Positions 38,470-47,841 of a stretch of 64,000 nucleotides of DNA are shown here, in pieces. Origin of the DNA: Haloterrigena turkmenica DSM 5511 (GTDB lineage: Archaea; Halobacteriota; Halobacteria; Halobacteriales; Natrialbaceae). The DNA is taken from positions 1,116,001-1,180,000 of the forward strand of contig NC_013743.1 of the NCBI RefSeq assembly GCF_000025325.1. Direction: 5' to 3'. The position numbers were made by a program, and so were the translations under genes. Numbering within the stretch: the stretch's first letter is position 1; each line of letters begins with the position of its first letter. The notes under the pieces were generated by a model that was not told where the DNA came from, did not search any database, and saw only the letters and a list, made by a program, of their open reading frames with translations.

Positions 38470-40005
38470 TCAGTTGATCAGGGCCTCCGCGGCGCCGGTG
38501 GCGGCCTCGACGACCGGTCCGAAGCCGGGGAGGATGACGATCGTCATCACGGCGGCGACGACGATCGCCGCGTAGAGCCCCGTCGGCTGTCCGAGCCGAT
38601 CGCGCGTCGCCGGCGGATCCTCGATCCACAGCGCCTTGACCAGCCGCGAGTAGTAGTACAGCGAGAGCGCGCTGTTGACTACCAGCGCGGCGGCCACGGC
38701 CAGCATCGCCGTGTTCGCCGTCGCCGCCTCGAGGGCGCCGGTGAAGAGGAAGTACTTGCTGAAGAAGCCGCCGAAGGGCGGGATCCCCGCGAGGCTAAAG
38801 AGGAAGACGGCCATCGCGCCGCAGGCGACCGGCGCCTGCGTCGAGAGGCCGTTGTAGTCCTCGAAGGTGCGGCCGACGCCCCAGTGTTCGGCCAGGGCCA
38901 CGAACAGGAACGCGCCCGTGTTCATGAAGCCGTAGACCAGCAGGTGCATCAGCGCCGCGCCCATGACGAGCTCGCCGCCGTCGGCCGACAGGCCGGCCAG
39001 CCCGATCAGGGCGTAGCCGGCGTGGCCGATCGACGAGTAGGCGAGCATCCGCTTGACGTTCTCCTGGGTCGCCGCCGCGAAGTTCCCGAGCGTCATGGTG
39101 ACGATCGCGAGCACGACGAAGGCGACCGTCCAGTCGAAGCCGATCACGGCACCGATCTCCTCGAGCGGGAAGGCCACGTTGAACACGCGGAACGCGATCA
39201 CGAAGCCGGCGGCCTTCGAGGCCGAGGAGAGGAACGCGCTGATCGGCGCGGGCGCGCCCTCGTAGGCCTCGGGCGCCCAGAAGTGGAACGGCACGCTGGC
39301 GGTCTTGAACGCGATCCCGCCGAGCAGCATGAGGATGCCCAGTCCGAGCAGGCCGCCGAAGCCGTCGGCGCCGCCGTCGGCGATGACCTCCGCGATGCTG
39401 TCCAGCTGGAGGACGCCGGTCGCGCCGTAGACCAGCGAGATCCCGTAGACGAAGATCGCCGAGGAGAGCGCGCCGATCAGGAAGTACTTCAGCCCGGCCT
39501 CGACGCTGCCGCGGTTGTCCTTCAAGATCGCCACGAGGGCGTACGACGGCAGGCTCGTCAGCTCGAGGGCGATGAAGATCGTCACGAGGCTGTTGGCGGC
39601 CGCGACGGTCGCCATCCCGGTCGCCGCGAGGATGACCAGCGAGTAGTACTCGGCCTGGTAGGTGTGGCCGGCCAGGTAGTCGTAGCTGGCGACGACGATC
39701 AGCGCCGTCACGATGGCGACGACGATCATGAAGTACAGCGCCAGCTGGTCGACGACGAACTGGCCGTCGAAGATCTCGATGACGCCTTCGCCGCCGTCGA
39801 TGGTCGGCGTGCCGACGCCGGCGGCACTGAACCAGACGGCGACGCCCAGCGAGGCCAGCGCGCCGACGGCGGCGGTGCCGGCCAGCAGCGTTCGGTCGGT
39901 CGACCGCGGCGAGATGCTGTCTATGAGGAACAACACCAGCCCGGTCAGCGCCAGGATCAACGCCGGGGCCAGCGCGGCCCACTCGGGGAGTTGATAGATC
40001 GCCAC
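38470..40005 (-). CDS. nuoN: Complex I proton-pumping subunit N
   Basis: A 511-residue antiporter-like subunit with about 14 membrane helices. LELTSLPSYALVAILKDN and KYFLIGALSSAIFVYG in the first half carry the conserved Glu and Lys of the pumping channel. FKTASVPFHFWAPEAYEGAP and AGIPPFGGFFSKYF are typical of NuoN. It starts with GTG overlapping the nuoM stop by one base. It is the last gene of the nuo operon. Confidence 0.95.
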   Translation of the reverse strand: MAIYQLPEWAALAPALILALTGLVLFLIDSISPRSTDRTLLAGTAAVGALASLGVAVWFSAAGVGTPTIDGGEGVIEIFDGQFVVDQLALYFMIVVAIVTALIVVASYDYLAGHTYQAEYYSLVILAATGMATVAAANSLVTIFIALELTSLPSYALVAILKDNRGSVEAGLKYFLIGALSSAIFVYGISLVYGATGVLQLDSIAEVIADGGADGFGGLLGLGILMLLGGIAFKTASVPFHFWAPEAYEGAPAPISAFLSSASKAAGFVIAFRVFNVAFPLEEIGAVIGFDWTVAFVVLAIVTMTLGNFAAATQENVKRMLAYSSIGHAGYALIGLAGLSADGGELVMGAALMHLLVYGFMNTGAFLFVALAEHWGVGRTFEDYNGLSTQAPVACGAMAVFLFSLAGIPPFGGFFSKYFLFTGALEAATANTAMLAVAAALVVNSALSLYYYSRLVKALWIEDPPATRDRLGQPTGLYAAIVVAAVMTIVILPGFGPVVEAATGAAEALIN

Positions 40006-41534
40006 TACAGGTCACCTCCGTTCAGGATCGGATCGACTGCGTCGGTTATCATATCGAATATCAGTTCGGGGGCCACGCCGAGGGCGATGATGAGCGCGAG
40101 CAACACGAACATCGGCGCGATGTCGTGCAGCGGCGCGCGGCCCACGTCGTAGTCGGTTTCCAGGTGATACGGGCCGAAGACGGTCCGCTGGAGCGCGAAG
40201 AGCAGGTAGCCAGCGACGATGACGATGCCGAACATCGCCAGCGCCGTAAACAGCGGCGCGTACGCGAAGTCGGCCTGGAAGGCGCCGAAGAAGATGGTGA
40301 ACTCGCCGTGGAAGCCGCTCATGAGCGGGAGTCCCATGTAACCGAAGGCGCCGGCGACGAGGATGCCGACGGCGATCGGCATCCGGTCGGCCAGCCCGGA
40401 CATCTCCTCGACGCTACGGGTGTGCGTGACGTTGTAGATGACGCCAACTGACATGAACATCAGGCCGGAGATCAGCCCGTGGGAGACCATCTGGAACGTC
40501 GCCCCGCCGACTCCGAACTGGGTGTAGGCGATCAGTCCGAGGATCACGTACCCCATCGAGGAAACCGAGGAGTAGGCGACGATTCGTTTTAGGTCCGTCT
40601 GGGCCAGCGCCAGCATCGCGCCGTAGATGACGCTGATAACCGCGATGGCCGCGATCGGCACGGCGTAGGTCGCGACCTGCTCCGGGAACATCGTGAAGTT
40701 GAACCGCAGCAGGGCGTAGGTCCCCATCTTCAGGAGCACGCCCGCGAGCAGCACGGAGGCGGGCGTCGGGGCCTGCACGTGGGCGTCGGGCAGCCACGTG
40801 TGGAACGGGACCACCGGCACCTTCACGGCGAACCCGAGGAACATCGCGATGAACACGAGCGCCGTGAACGTCCCCGGATCGATGCCGAAGACGCTCGACT
40901 GGACGCCGCCGCCGTTGACCATCGCGTCGGCGATATCTGGAAGGGCGAAGCTCGTCGCGGCGTCGCCGAGGCCGAAGACGAGCGCGATGAACGACCCGAA
41001 CATCACCAGCGACGCCACGTTCGTGTAGACGAAGAACTTGATCGCGGCGTACTTCCGGTCCGGACCGCCCCAGACCCCGATCAGCAGGTACATCGGGATC
41101 AGGACCGCCTCCCAGAAGATGAACCAGACAAAGAAGTCCAGCGCCGAGAAGACGCCGATCAGGTTCGCCTCGATGAACAGCACGAGCCCGTAGAACTGGG
41201 ACTCGCGGCTGTCGATCGGTGTCCACGAGCTCAGGATCGCCAGCGTGCAGAGGATCGTCGTCATCACCACGAGCGGCAGGCTGATGCCGTCGAGGCCGAC
41301 GAACCACTCGATCGAGTAGTCGCCGAACTGGATCCACTCGAGGTGAGACTCGAAGGCCAGTTCGCCGTCGAGTAAGGCGTTACCGCTGCCGTCGAAGGCG
41401 GTGAACATCCACAGGCTGAGCGCGGCCGGCACGAGGCTGATAGCGAAGGCCAGTTTGCCGGCGACGCGATTCGGCGCGACGAACGTGACGAGCGCGCCGA
41501 TCAGTGCGACCGCGATCAGTGCTTCGATCATCAT
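40005..41534 (-). CDS. nuoM: Complex I proton-pumping subunit M
   Basis: A 509-residue polytopic subunit. FIFWEAVLIPMYLLIGVWGG contains the conserved channel Glu; VKVPVVPFHTWLPDAHVQAPT and AYSSVSSMGYVILGL contain the conserved channel segments. The ATG at 41534 overlaps the last base of the nuoL stop (TGATG), indicating coupled translation; a GTG at 41543 is a less likely start. It functions in the membrane arm next to L and N. Confidence 0.94.
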   Translation of the reverse strand: MMIEALIAVALIGALVTFVAPNRVAGKLAFAISLVPAALSLWMFTAFDGSGNALLDGELAFESHLEWIQFGDYSIEWFVGLDGISLPLVVMTTILCTLAILSSWTPIDSRESQFYGLVLFIEANLIGVFSALDFFVWFIFWEAVLIPMYLLIGVWGGPDRKYAAIKFFVYTNVASLVMFGSFIALVFGLGDAATSFALPDIADAMVNGGGVQSSVFGIDPGTFTALVFIAMFLGFAVKVPVVPFHTWLPDAHVQAPTPASVLLAGVLLKMGTYALLRFNFTMFPEQVATYAVPIAAIAVISVIYGAMLALAQTDLKRIVAYSSVSSMGYVILGLIAYTQFGVGGATFQMVSHGLISGLMFMSVGVIYNVTHTRSVEEMSGLADRMPIAVGILVAGAFGYMGLPLMSGFHGEFTIFFGAFQADFAYAPLFTALAMFGIVIVAGYLLFALQRTVFGPYHLETDYDVGRAPLHDIAPMFVLLALIIALGVAPELIFDMITDAVDPILNGGDL

Positions 41535-43579
41535 CAGAACCACCCTCCGTAGAGTCCGAGACCGAGGAGCAACGCGATGAACCCGGCCACGAGTAGTGCC
41601 GCGTAGTTCGTCACGAGCCCCGTTTGGATGCGTTTCACCCAGCTACTGCCGAACAGGCTGGCGCTCGAGACGCCGTCGACGGCGCCGTCGATAACCGATC
41701 GGTCGAACAGATCGGCCGTCCGGGCCAGCGGCAGCGTGAGGCCCTCGGCGAGCCAGACCTGGTACTCGTCCTGGTAGTAGTTGTGCCGCAGGACGGTGTA
41801 GGCGCCGCCGAGTTTCGTCGCGTGTCGCTTCGGTTCGGGGACGTTGTACAGCGTGTGCGCCGTGAACGCACCGGCCAGCGCCAGTCCCAGCGAGAGGCCG
41901 GCGCTGAGCAGCATCGTCGTCGTCTCGGAGCCGATGTACCCCTCTTCGAAGGCCACCATCTCGTGGTAGTGGTGGTAGGTCAGTCCCTCGACGTAGCCGT
42001 ACTCGCCGTCGAGCCAGTACTCGAGGAACGTGATGTCAGTCCCGGCGAGTTTGGCGATCGGCGCGAGATTGACGAAGCCGGCCAGCGCCGCGAGGAGGCC
42101 GAGCACGACCAGCGGCGCCTTGATCGACCAGCCGACGCCGTGTGGGTTCTCGGCCGTCTCGGAGCGGGGTTCGCCGTGGAAGGTCAGGAAGACCATCCGG
42201 AAGGTGTAAAAGCCGGTGAAGAAGACGCCGAGCAGTCCCATCGCGTAGGCCGCGAGGATGACGGGCTCCTCTAAGCCGACGATCAGCGCGTCGAACAGCA
42301 CCTCGTCTTTCGACCAGAAGCCGGAGAACGGGACGATTCCCGCGAGCGCGAGCGCGCCCGCGAGGAACGTGTAGTAGGTGACCGGCGCCTTGTCCTTCAG
42401 GCCGCCCATCTTCCACATGTCCTGTTCGTGGTGCATGAGGACGATGACGGCACCGGAGCCGAGGAACAGCAGCGCCTTGAAGAAGGCGTGGTTCATGAGG
42501 TGGAAGACTCCGGCGACGTAGCCGCCGACGCCCATCCCCAGCATCATGTAGCCGTACTGGCTGATCGTCGAGTACGCCAGCACCTGCTTGATGTCGTCTT
42601 TGACGACGCCCATCGTCGCGGCGAATAAGGCGGTGAAGCCGCCAACGAAGGCGATGATTGCCAGCGCGGTCGGCGAGAGCGCGTAGTAGCCGAACATCCG
42701 CGCCACGAGATAGACGCCGGCCGCGACCATCGTCGCCGCGTGAATGAGCGCGGAGACGGTGGTCGGGCCTTCCATCGCGTCGGGCAGCCACGTGTGCAGC
42801 GGGAACTGTGCGGACTTGCCGATTACCCCGCCGAGCACGAGCAGTCCGGTGATCGTCACCCACGTCTGGGCGTCGAAACCGAACAGCGTTGTTCCGTCCT
42901 CGATGGCCGTCTCGGCGGCGACGACGAACGACTCCTCGCCGGCGAAGGCGACCGTCCCGAACGTCGACGCGATGGCGACGACGCCGATCAGGAAGAAGTA
43001 GTCGCCGAAGCGGGTGACGAGGAACGCCTTCTTCGCGGCCGAGGGGGCCGACTTCGTCCGGAACCAGAACCCGATCAGCAGGTACGAACAGAGGCCGACG
43101 AGTTCGAAGAACATGAACGCCATCAGCAGGTTGTCCGCGTAGACGAACGCGAGCATGCTGAACGTGAAGAGCCCGAGGCTGGCGTAGTACCGCGGAAGCC
43201 CGGTCTCTCCCTCGTCGTTCATGTATCCGAGGCTGAAGACGTGAACGAGGAAGGCGACCAGCGAGACGATGATCAACATCAGCGCCGACAGCGGATCGAT
43301 CAGCAGGCCGAAGGAGAAGGCGATCTCCTCGGCGCCGACCTCGGTCGTGACCGCGCCGGCCGACCACTCGTAGAGCGTCTCGTGATACGTTTCGCCGCTC
43401 GCGACCGTCGCGAACATCCACAGCGAGAACAGCAGCGAGGCTGCCGTCGCGAAGATACCCGGAATCGCGCCCTTCTTCGGCAGCTGTCGGCCGAAGACGA
43501 GCGAGATGACGAACGCCGCGAGCGGGAACAGTGCGATCGCCGGAGCGTAACTGAATGGGCCTGCACCAGTTCCTACCAT
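41534..43579 (-). CDS. nuoL: Complex I proton-pumping subunit L
   Basis: A 681-residue subunit with about 16 helices and a long C-terminal region forming the lateral helix. Conserved: FMFFELVGLCSYLLIGFW (channel Glu), KSAQFPLHTWLPDAMEGPT, AYSTISQYGYMMLGMGVGG, FFKALLFLGSGAVI (Lys and His region). The ATG at 43579 comes one base after the nuoK stop. Length is normal for NuoL. Confidence 0.95.
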   Translation of the reverse strand: MVGTGAGPFSYAPAIALFPLAAFVISLVFGRQLPKKGAIPGIFATAASLLFSLWMFATVASGETYHETLYEWSAGAVTTEVGAEEIAFSFGLLIDPLSALMLIIVSLVAFLVHVFSLGYMNDEGETGLPRYYASLGLFTFSMLAFVYADNLLMAFMFFELVGLCSYLLIGFWFRTKSAPSAAKKAFLVTRFGDYFFLIGVVAIASTFGTVAFAGEESFVVAAETAIEDGTTLFGFDAQTWVTITGLLVLGGVIGKSAQFPLHTWLPDAMEGPTTVSALIHAATMVAAGVYLVARMFGYYALSPTALAIIAFVGGFTALFAATMGVVKDDIKQVLAYSTISQYGYMMLGMGVGGYVAGVFHLMNHAFFKALLFLGSGAVIVLMHHEQDMWKMGGLKDKAPVTYYTFLAGALALAGIVPFSGFWSKDEVLFDALIVGLEEPVILAAYAMGLLGVFFTGFYTFRMVFLTFHGEPRSETAENPHGVGWSIKAPLVVLGLLAALAGFVNLAPIAKLAGTDITFLEYWLDGEYGYVEGLTYHHYHEMVAFEEGYIGSETTTMLLSAGLSLGLALAGAFTAHTLYNVPEPKRHATKLGGAYTVLRHNYYQDEYQVWLAEGLTLPLARTADLFDRSVIDGAVDGVSSASLFGSSWVKRIQTGLVTNYAALLVAGFIALLLGLGLYGGWF

Positions 43580-43580
43580 C

Positions 43581-43886
43581 TTACCACCTCATCGTCGTTG
43601 GAACCGTGACATCGACGTCACGGAAGTTGCGATACAACACCAGGATGATCCCGAGTCCGACGGCGACCTCCGCGGCGGCGAGCGCCATGGTAAACAGCGC
43701 GAACACCTGTCCGGTGAGGTTGCCGTGGTAGAACGCGAACGCGATCAAATTGATGTTCGCCGCGTTCAGCATGAGTTCGACGGACATCAGGAACAGCAGT
43801 GCGTTCCGACGCGTCAGGACTCCCATGAGGCCGATACAGAAGACGGCCATCGACAGCAGGACGTAGTACTCGACGGCGACCGTCAC
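43581..43886 (-). CDS. nuoK: Complex I subunit K
   Basis: A 101-residue three-helix membrane subunit. RRNALLFLMSVELMLNAANIN contains the conserved membrane Glu and the Glu of the second helix, AAAEVAVGLGIILVL. The start overlaps the upstream nuoJ2 stop by four bases (ATGA). Confidence 0.95.
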   Translation of the reverse strand: MTVAVEYYVLLSMAVFCIGLMGVLTRRNALLFLMSVELMLNAANINLIAFAFYHGNLTGQVFALFTMALAAAEVAVGLGIILVLYRNFRDVDVTVPTTMRW

Positions 43887-44353
43887 CGACGGTCACCTCC
43901 GTTCGAGTCCGCGTCGGCGTCGGTCTCGGATCGGCCGCCGTCGGTCGCCGTCGGCTCCGAGGGGCCGAAGCCGCTCGAGTCGGTCGCCGGACGGGCGCCG
44001 GTGCCGGCGTCGTCGGGCCCTGTACTCGAGAGCGGCGAGACGGGTTCGCCCGCCTCCTCGCGTTTCGCGAGGACCAGCGAGGCGTCCAGCGCCGCGTCGA
44101 GGGCGACCGCGATCAGCAGGAAGGCCGCGAGGAACGGCTCGGTTCCCACCACGCCCGCGTCCTGCTGGAGCGCCTCGAGGTCGAACAGCGCGTAGCCGAT
44201 AGCGGCGGTGATCGATTCGACTTCGAAGCCGCCGTCGGCCATCGACTCGAACGGCGTGTTGAGGACGATCAGCGCCATCAGCGCGAACAGCCCGACGGCC
44301 AGCAGCCCGGGGACGAGCGTCTTCCCGAGTCGGAGCTTCGGTCGGTTCGTCAT
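43883..44353 (-). CDS. nuoJ2: Complex I subunit J, C-terminal half
   Basis: A 156-residue protein with helices at about 12-30 and 85-103, corresponding to the second part of a standard NuoJ; the N-terminal part is a separate upstream gene. A Ser/Asp/Gly-rich, disordered C-terminal 45 residues are unusual and haloarchaeal. Starts and ends overlap neighbours by four bases each, showing tight operon packing. The two halves presumably assemble as one functional J unit. Confidence 0.85.
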   Translation of the reverse strand: MTNRPKLRLGKTLVPGLLAVGLFALMALIVLNTPFESMADGGFEVESITAAIGYALFDLEALQQDAGVVGTEPFLAAFLLIAVALDAALDASLVLAKREEAGEPVSPLSSTGPDDAGTGARPATDSSGFGPSEPTATDGGRSETDADADSNGGDRR

Positions 44354-44625
44354 GTCCGCACCACCTCCTCGGAGTCGGACGTCGTGTCCTCGCGCTGGGT
44401 GAGCATCACGGCGAACGTGATGAGGACCAGCACCCCGCCGACGTAGACGAGGATCTGCATCATCGCGACGAACTCGGCGGCGAGCATCACGAAGTGGACC
44501 GCGATGCTCATCAGCGCGACACCGAGCATGAGCGCCGCGTGCCAGGGCTCCTCGAGGAGGACCACGCCCAGCGCGCTAAGCAGCGTCACGAGCGCGAAGG
44601 CCGCAAATGCGATCGTTTCGAGCAT
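44350..44625 (-). CDS. nuoJ1: Complex I subunit J, N-terminal half
   Basis: A 91-residue three-helix protein, MLETIAFAAFALVTLLSA then VVLLEEPWHAALMLG then EFVAMMQILVYVGGVLVLITFAVML, the conserved NuoJ core. ATG 44625 is used; the frame to 44667 lies inside nuoI coding DNA. It is separated from nuoJ2 by a four-base overlap, so the usual single gene is split. Confidence 0.88.
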   Translation of the reverse strand: MLETIAFAAFALVTLLSALGVVLLEEPWHAALMLGVALMSIAVHFVMLAAEFVAMMQILVYVGGVLVLITFAVMLTQREDTTSDSEEVVRT

Positions 44626-44627
44626 GG

Positions 44628-45089
44628 TTACTGGTAGTCGACCTCCCCTTCGCCCTCGCCGATCCACGCGCCCCGGTCGGGTTCGCGCGACTCGAGCGGG
44701 TCAATATCCTTATACCACGGTACCGCTTTCAGCTGCTCCTTGTTGTAGACGAAGTCGTGTTTCGTGTCCGCCGTGAACTCGAAGTTCTGGGTCAGCAGGA
44801 TGGCGTCGACGGGACAGACCTCCTCGCAGAGCCGGCAGTAGACGCACTGCCCGATGTGGAGGTTGTACTGTTCGCCCTGTCGCTGGTCGTTCGTCACGAT
44901 CTGGATCGTGTCGTTCGGACAGACGTTCTCACACTGCCGACACCAGATACACCGCTCCTGGCTGAACTTGTGGACGCCCCGAAAGCGCGGGGAGACGTCC
45001 GGTGCTGTCTCGGGATACTCGACCGTGAAGGTCGACCCGTCCAGTGCGTGCTTCATCGTCGTGGCCATGGATTTGAGAATTCCGATCAT
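44628..45089 (-). CDS. nuoI: Complex I ferredoxin-like subunit I
   Basis: A 153-residue subunit with two 4Fe-4S motifs, CIWCRQCENVCP and CVYCRLCEEVCP, that pass electrons towards the quinone site. The ATG at 45089 overlaps the nuoH stop by four bases. The missing NuoEFG electron-input module means the natural donor is unknown, perhaps reduced ferredoxin or another carrier. Confidence 0.95.
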   Translation of the reverse strand: MIGILKSMATTMKHALDGSTFTVEYPETAPDVSPRFRGVHKFSQERCIWCRQCENVCPNDTIQIVTNDQRQGEQYNLHIGQCVYCRLCEEVCPVDAILLTQNFEFTADTKHDFVYNKEQLKAVPWYKDIDPLESREPDRGAWIGEGEGEVDYQ

Positions 45090-46180
45090 GCTAGGACCCC
45101 CACGATTACTGCGGTGAGGATGAGGTTCGCGAAGGAAAGGACGAGCAGCCCCTTCCAGCCGATCTCGATCAGTTGGTCGATCCGGACCCGGGGCACCGCC
45201 GAGCGGAGCCACTGGGTCAGGAGGAATATCGCCCAGATCTTGACGATGAACCAGACGATGCCGAGTGCCGCCGGCCCGGGTCCGGCCGGACCGCCGAGGA
45301 AGATCGTCGCGATGATCCCGCCCCCGAGGAAGATGTGGAGGAACTCCCCGAGATAGATCAACACGAAGTAAACCGAGGAGTACTCGGTCTGGTAGCCGGC
45401 GACGATCTCGGTCGGCGCTTCCGGCGTGTCGAACGGGTTACGGCCGACCTCCGCGAAGTTCGCGATCAGGAAGAGGACGAACGCGAACGGGTTGACCAGC
45501 GCGTACCACCGCGGGATGTCCAGGCCGGCGAACGAAACCAGCGGCTCGGCCTGGGCCGCGACGATCTCGCTCATCTGGAGGGTGCCGGCGAAGATCACGA
45601 CCGACATCCCGGTGACGACCAGCGGGATCTCGTAGGCGATGTTCTGTGCCACCGCGCGGAGGCCACCGATCAGCGAGTACTTGTTCGCCGACGCGTAGCC
45701 GGCCATCACCAGTCCGAGGCTCGCGATCCCCGAGACGGCGAAGACGTACGCCAGCCCGACTTCGGGATCGGCGAGGTGGATGCCGCTGCCCATCGGGATC
45801 ACGGCGAAACCGAGCAGTGCCGAGCCCGCGACGATGATCGGCGCGAGGTCGTAGGCCGGTCGGTCGGCGTTCTCGGGAACGACCAGCTCCTTCGACAGGA
45901 GGCGAACGGAGTCGGCGAGGATGATGAAGATTCCGCCCGGACCGAGCCGGTTGACCGCGATCCGGTCGGTGAACGCGGCGGTGATCTTTCGCTTCGCCCA
46001 CGGGCCGGCGACGCCGGTCATCGCCAGCATCAGGTTCCCGATGACGAACGCGGCGAGGAACGTCGCGAGCAGTTCGCCCCCGACGCCGAAGCCGTCCAGC
46101 CCCGTTAGCTCGCCGATCCGCTCGGGGAGCAAGATCGTGTCGCCGTTCTGGAGCGGCGCCGTCGTGTATCCGCTCACCAT
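45086..46180 (-). CDS. nuoH: Complex I subunit H
   Basis: A 364-residue membrane subunit forming much of the quinone tunnel. Conserved: RKITAAFTDRIAVNRLGPGG, SLGLVMAGYASANKYSLIGGLRA, and EVGRNPFDTPEAPTEIVAGYQTEYS. It begins two bases after the nuoCD stop. Length and helix count are normal. Confidence 0.95.
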   Translation of the reverse strand: MVSGYTTAPLQNGDTILLPERIGELTGLDGFGVGGELLATFLAAFVIGNLMLAMTGVAGPWAKRKITAAFTDRIAVNRLGPGGIFIILADSVRLLSKELVVPENADRPAYDLAPIIVAGSALLGFAVIPMGSGIHLADPEVGLAYVFAVSGIASLGLVMAGYASANKYSLIGGLRAVAQNIAYEIPLVVTGMSVVIFAGTLQMSEIVAAQAEPLVSFAGLDIPRWYALVNPFAFVLFLIANFAEVGRNPFDTPEAPTEIVAGYQTEYSSVYFVLIYLGEFLHIFLGGGIIATIFLGGPAGPGPAALGIVWFIVKIWAIFLLTQWLRSAVPRVRIDQLIEIGWKGLLVLSFANLILTAVIVGVLA

Positions 46181-46182
46181 GG

Positions 46183-47841
46183 TTATCGGTCCACCTCCCC
46201 GAGCACGATGTCGAGACTACCCAGCGACGCGATCAGGTCGGGGACGTACTCCCCGTTGGACATCTCCGGCAGCGCCGAGAGGTTGTGGAAGCACGGGCTG
46301 CGGATCTTGAACCGAGCCGGCTTGTCGGTGCCGTCGGCCCGGATGTAGATGCCGAGTTCGCCCTTCGCTCCCTCTACGGCGCGGTAGATCTCGGTGTCCG
46401 CGTCCGGCTTCAGCGTTCGCGGCACGTTGGCCTGGACCTCTCGCTCGTCTTCGGGCCAGTCCTCGAGCAGGTCGAGACACTGCTCGATGATCTTGGCCGA
46501 TTCCTCGACCTCCTGCATGCGCACGAGAACGCGGCTGTAGTTGTCACAGCCCGGCTCGGTGACGACGTCCCACTCGAGTTCGTCGTAGTAGCCGTAGGGG
46601 TCGTCGCGCCGAAGGTCGTAGTCGATGCCCGAGCCGCGGGCGACGGGACCCGTACAGCCGTAGTCCTTCGCCGCCTCGGGCTCGAGAACCCCGGTGTCGT
46701 GGGTCCGGACCTGGAAGATCTCGTTGCTGGTGAGCAGGTTGTTGTACTCGTCGACCTTGGCCGGGAGTTCGTCGAGGAAGTCCCGCGTCTTCGCGATGAA
46801 CTCGTCGCGGGGTTCCGGCAGATCCCAGGCGACCCCGCCCAGCCGGAAGTAGTTGAACATGAGCCGCTGGCCGGTGAGGTCCTCGAGGATATCCTGTACG
46901 ACCTCGCGGTCGCGCATCCCGTACTGGAAGATGGCGGTGAAGTCGCCGTAGACGTCCAGCGCGAACGTCGCCAGCGCGAGCATGTGGGAAGCGATCCGAC
47001 AGAGTTCGGCGCCCATGGTCCGGATGACCTGGGCGTACTCGGGCACCTCGATATCCGCCAGATCCTCCGCGACGCGCGCGTAGGCCCACTCGTTCAACAG
47101 TCCCGCCGAGACGTAGTCCCAGCGGTCCGGGTAGGGCATGATCTGGTGGCGATACGTGCCGTTCTGGCACATCTGCTCCTCGCAGCGGTGGAGGTAGCCG
47201 ATGTCGGGGTCGACGTCGACGACCGTCTCGCCGTCTAACACCGTCTCGAGGTGGAGCACGCCGTGGGTCGCCGGGTGGTGGGGACCGATGTTCAGAAACA
47301 TCGTGTCCGACTCGGCGTCGTGGTGGTCCGGCTGGATCGGGTTGGCGTGGTCCGTGAGGGTGACCAGCTGCGGTTTCTCCTGGTCGTAATCCAGCGAGAG
47401 CGGGTGGCCCTGCCAGGTCTCCGGCAAGAGGATCCGTCGCGGGTCGGGATGGCCCTCGTAATCGATGCCGACGAGGTCGAAGGCTTCCCGCTCGTGCCAG
47501 TCGGCCGTCGAGAACACCGGCGCAGCGGACTCGCTGACCGGGTCGTCGATCGGCGTCGGCACGACGATCGAGACCTCCTGGGTCCGGTCGGCGTACTTGG
47601 TCAGGTGGTAGATCGACTCGTACCGATCCTCGTACTGCTGGGCGGTCAGGTTCGAGAGGTGATCGAACCCGCCCCGCTCTTTCAGATCCGAGAGGACGCT
47701 CTGGACGTCGTCCGGGCGGACGACGAATCCGGGCGCGTTCAGGTGATCGTCTCGCGCGAGCGCACGATCACCGACGATCGCCTCGAGATCGTCCTCGGAG
47801 AGCTCGACCGGCGCTCGGTCGCGTTCGAGTCCCGTGCTCAT
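46183..47841 (-). CDS. nuoCD: Complex I fused subunits C and D
   Basis: A 552-residue fusion. The N-terminal about 165 residues are NuoC (YHLTKYADRTQEVSIVVPTP, DWHEREAFDLVGIDYEGHPD); the rest is NuoD (GPHHPATHGVLH, GYLHRCEEQM, PYPDRWDYVS, ALATFALDVYGD). The HxxH-type quinone-site His of the 49-kDa subunit is preserved in HPATHG. The start overlaps nuoB by four bases. C-D fusion is common in archaea. Confidence 0.94.
   Translation of the reverse strand: MSTGLERDRAPVELSEDDLEAIVGDRALARDDHLNAPGFVVRPDDVQSVLSDLKERGGFDHLSNLTAQQYEDRYESIYHLTKYADRTQEVSIVVPTPIDDPVSESAAPVFSTADWHEREAFDLVGIDYEGHPDPRRILLPETWQGHPLSLDYDQEKPQLVTLTDHANPIQPDHHDAESDTMFLNIGPHHPATHGVLHLETVLDGETVVDVDPDIGYLHRCEEQMCQNGTYRHQIMPYPDRWDYVSAGLLNEWAYARVAEDLADIEVPEYAQVIRTMGAELCRIASHMLALATFALDVYGDFTAIFQYGMRDREVVQDILEDLTGQRLMFNYFRLGGVAWDLPEPRDEFIAKTRDFLDELPAKVDEYNNLLTSNEIFQVRTHDTGVLEPEAAKDYGCTGPVARGSGIDYDLRRDDPYGYYDELEWDVVTEPGCDNYSRVLVRMQEVEESAKIIEQCLDLLEDWPEDEREVQANVPRTLKPDADTEIYRAVEGAKGELGIYIRADGTDKPARFKIRSPCFHNLSALPEMSNGEYVPDLIASLGSLDIVLGEVDR

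Noticed and set aside
37717-40152. Long plus-strand frame (811 codons) antisense to nuoN
   Set aside because: Lies opposite a clear complex I gene; extremely charged and repetitive (Asp/Glu/Arg/His), produced by the high-GC antisense frame. No motif.
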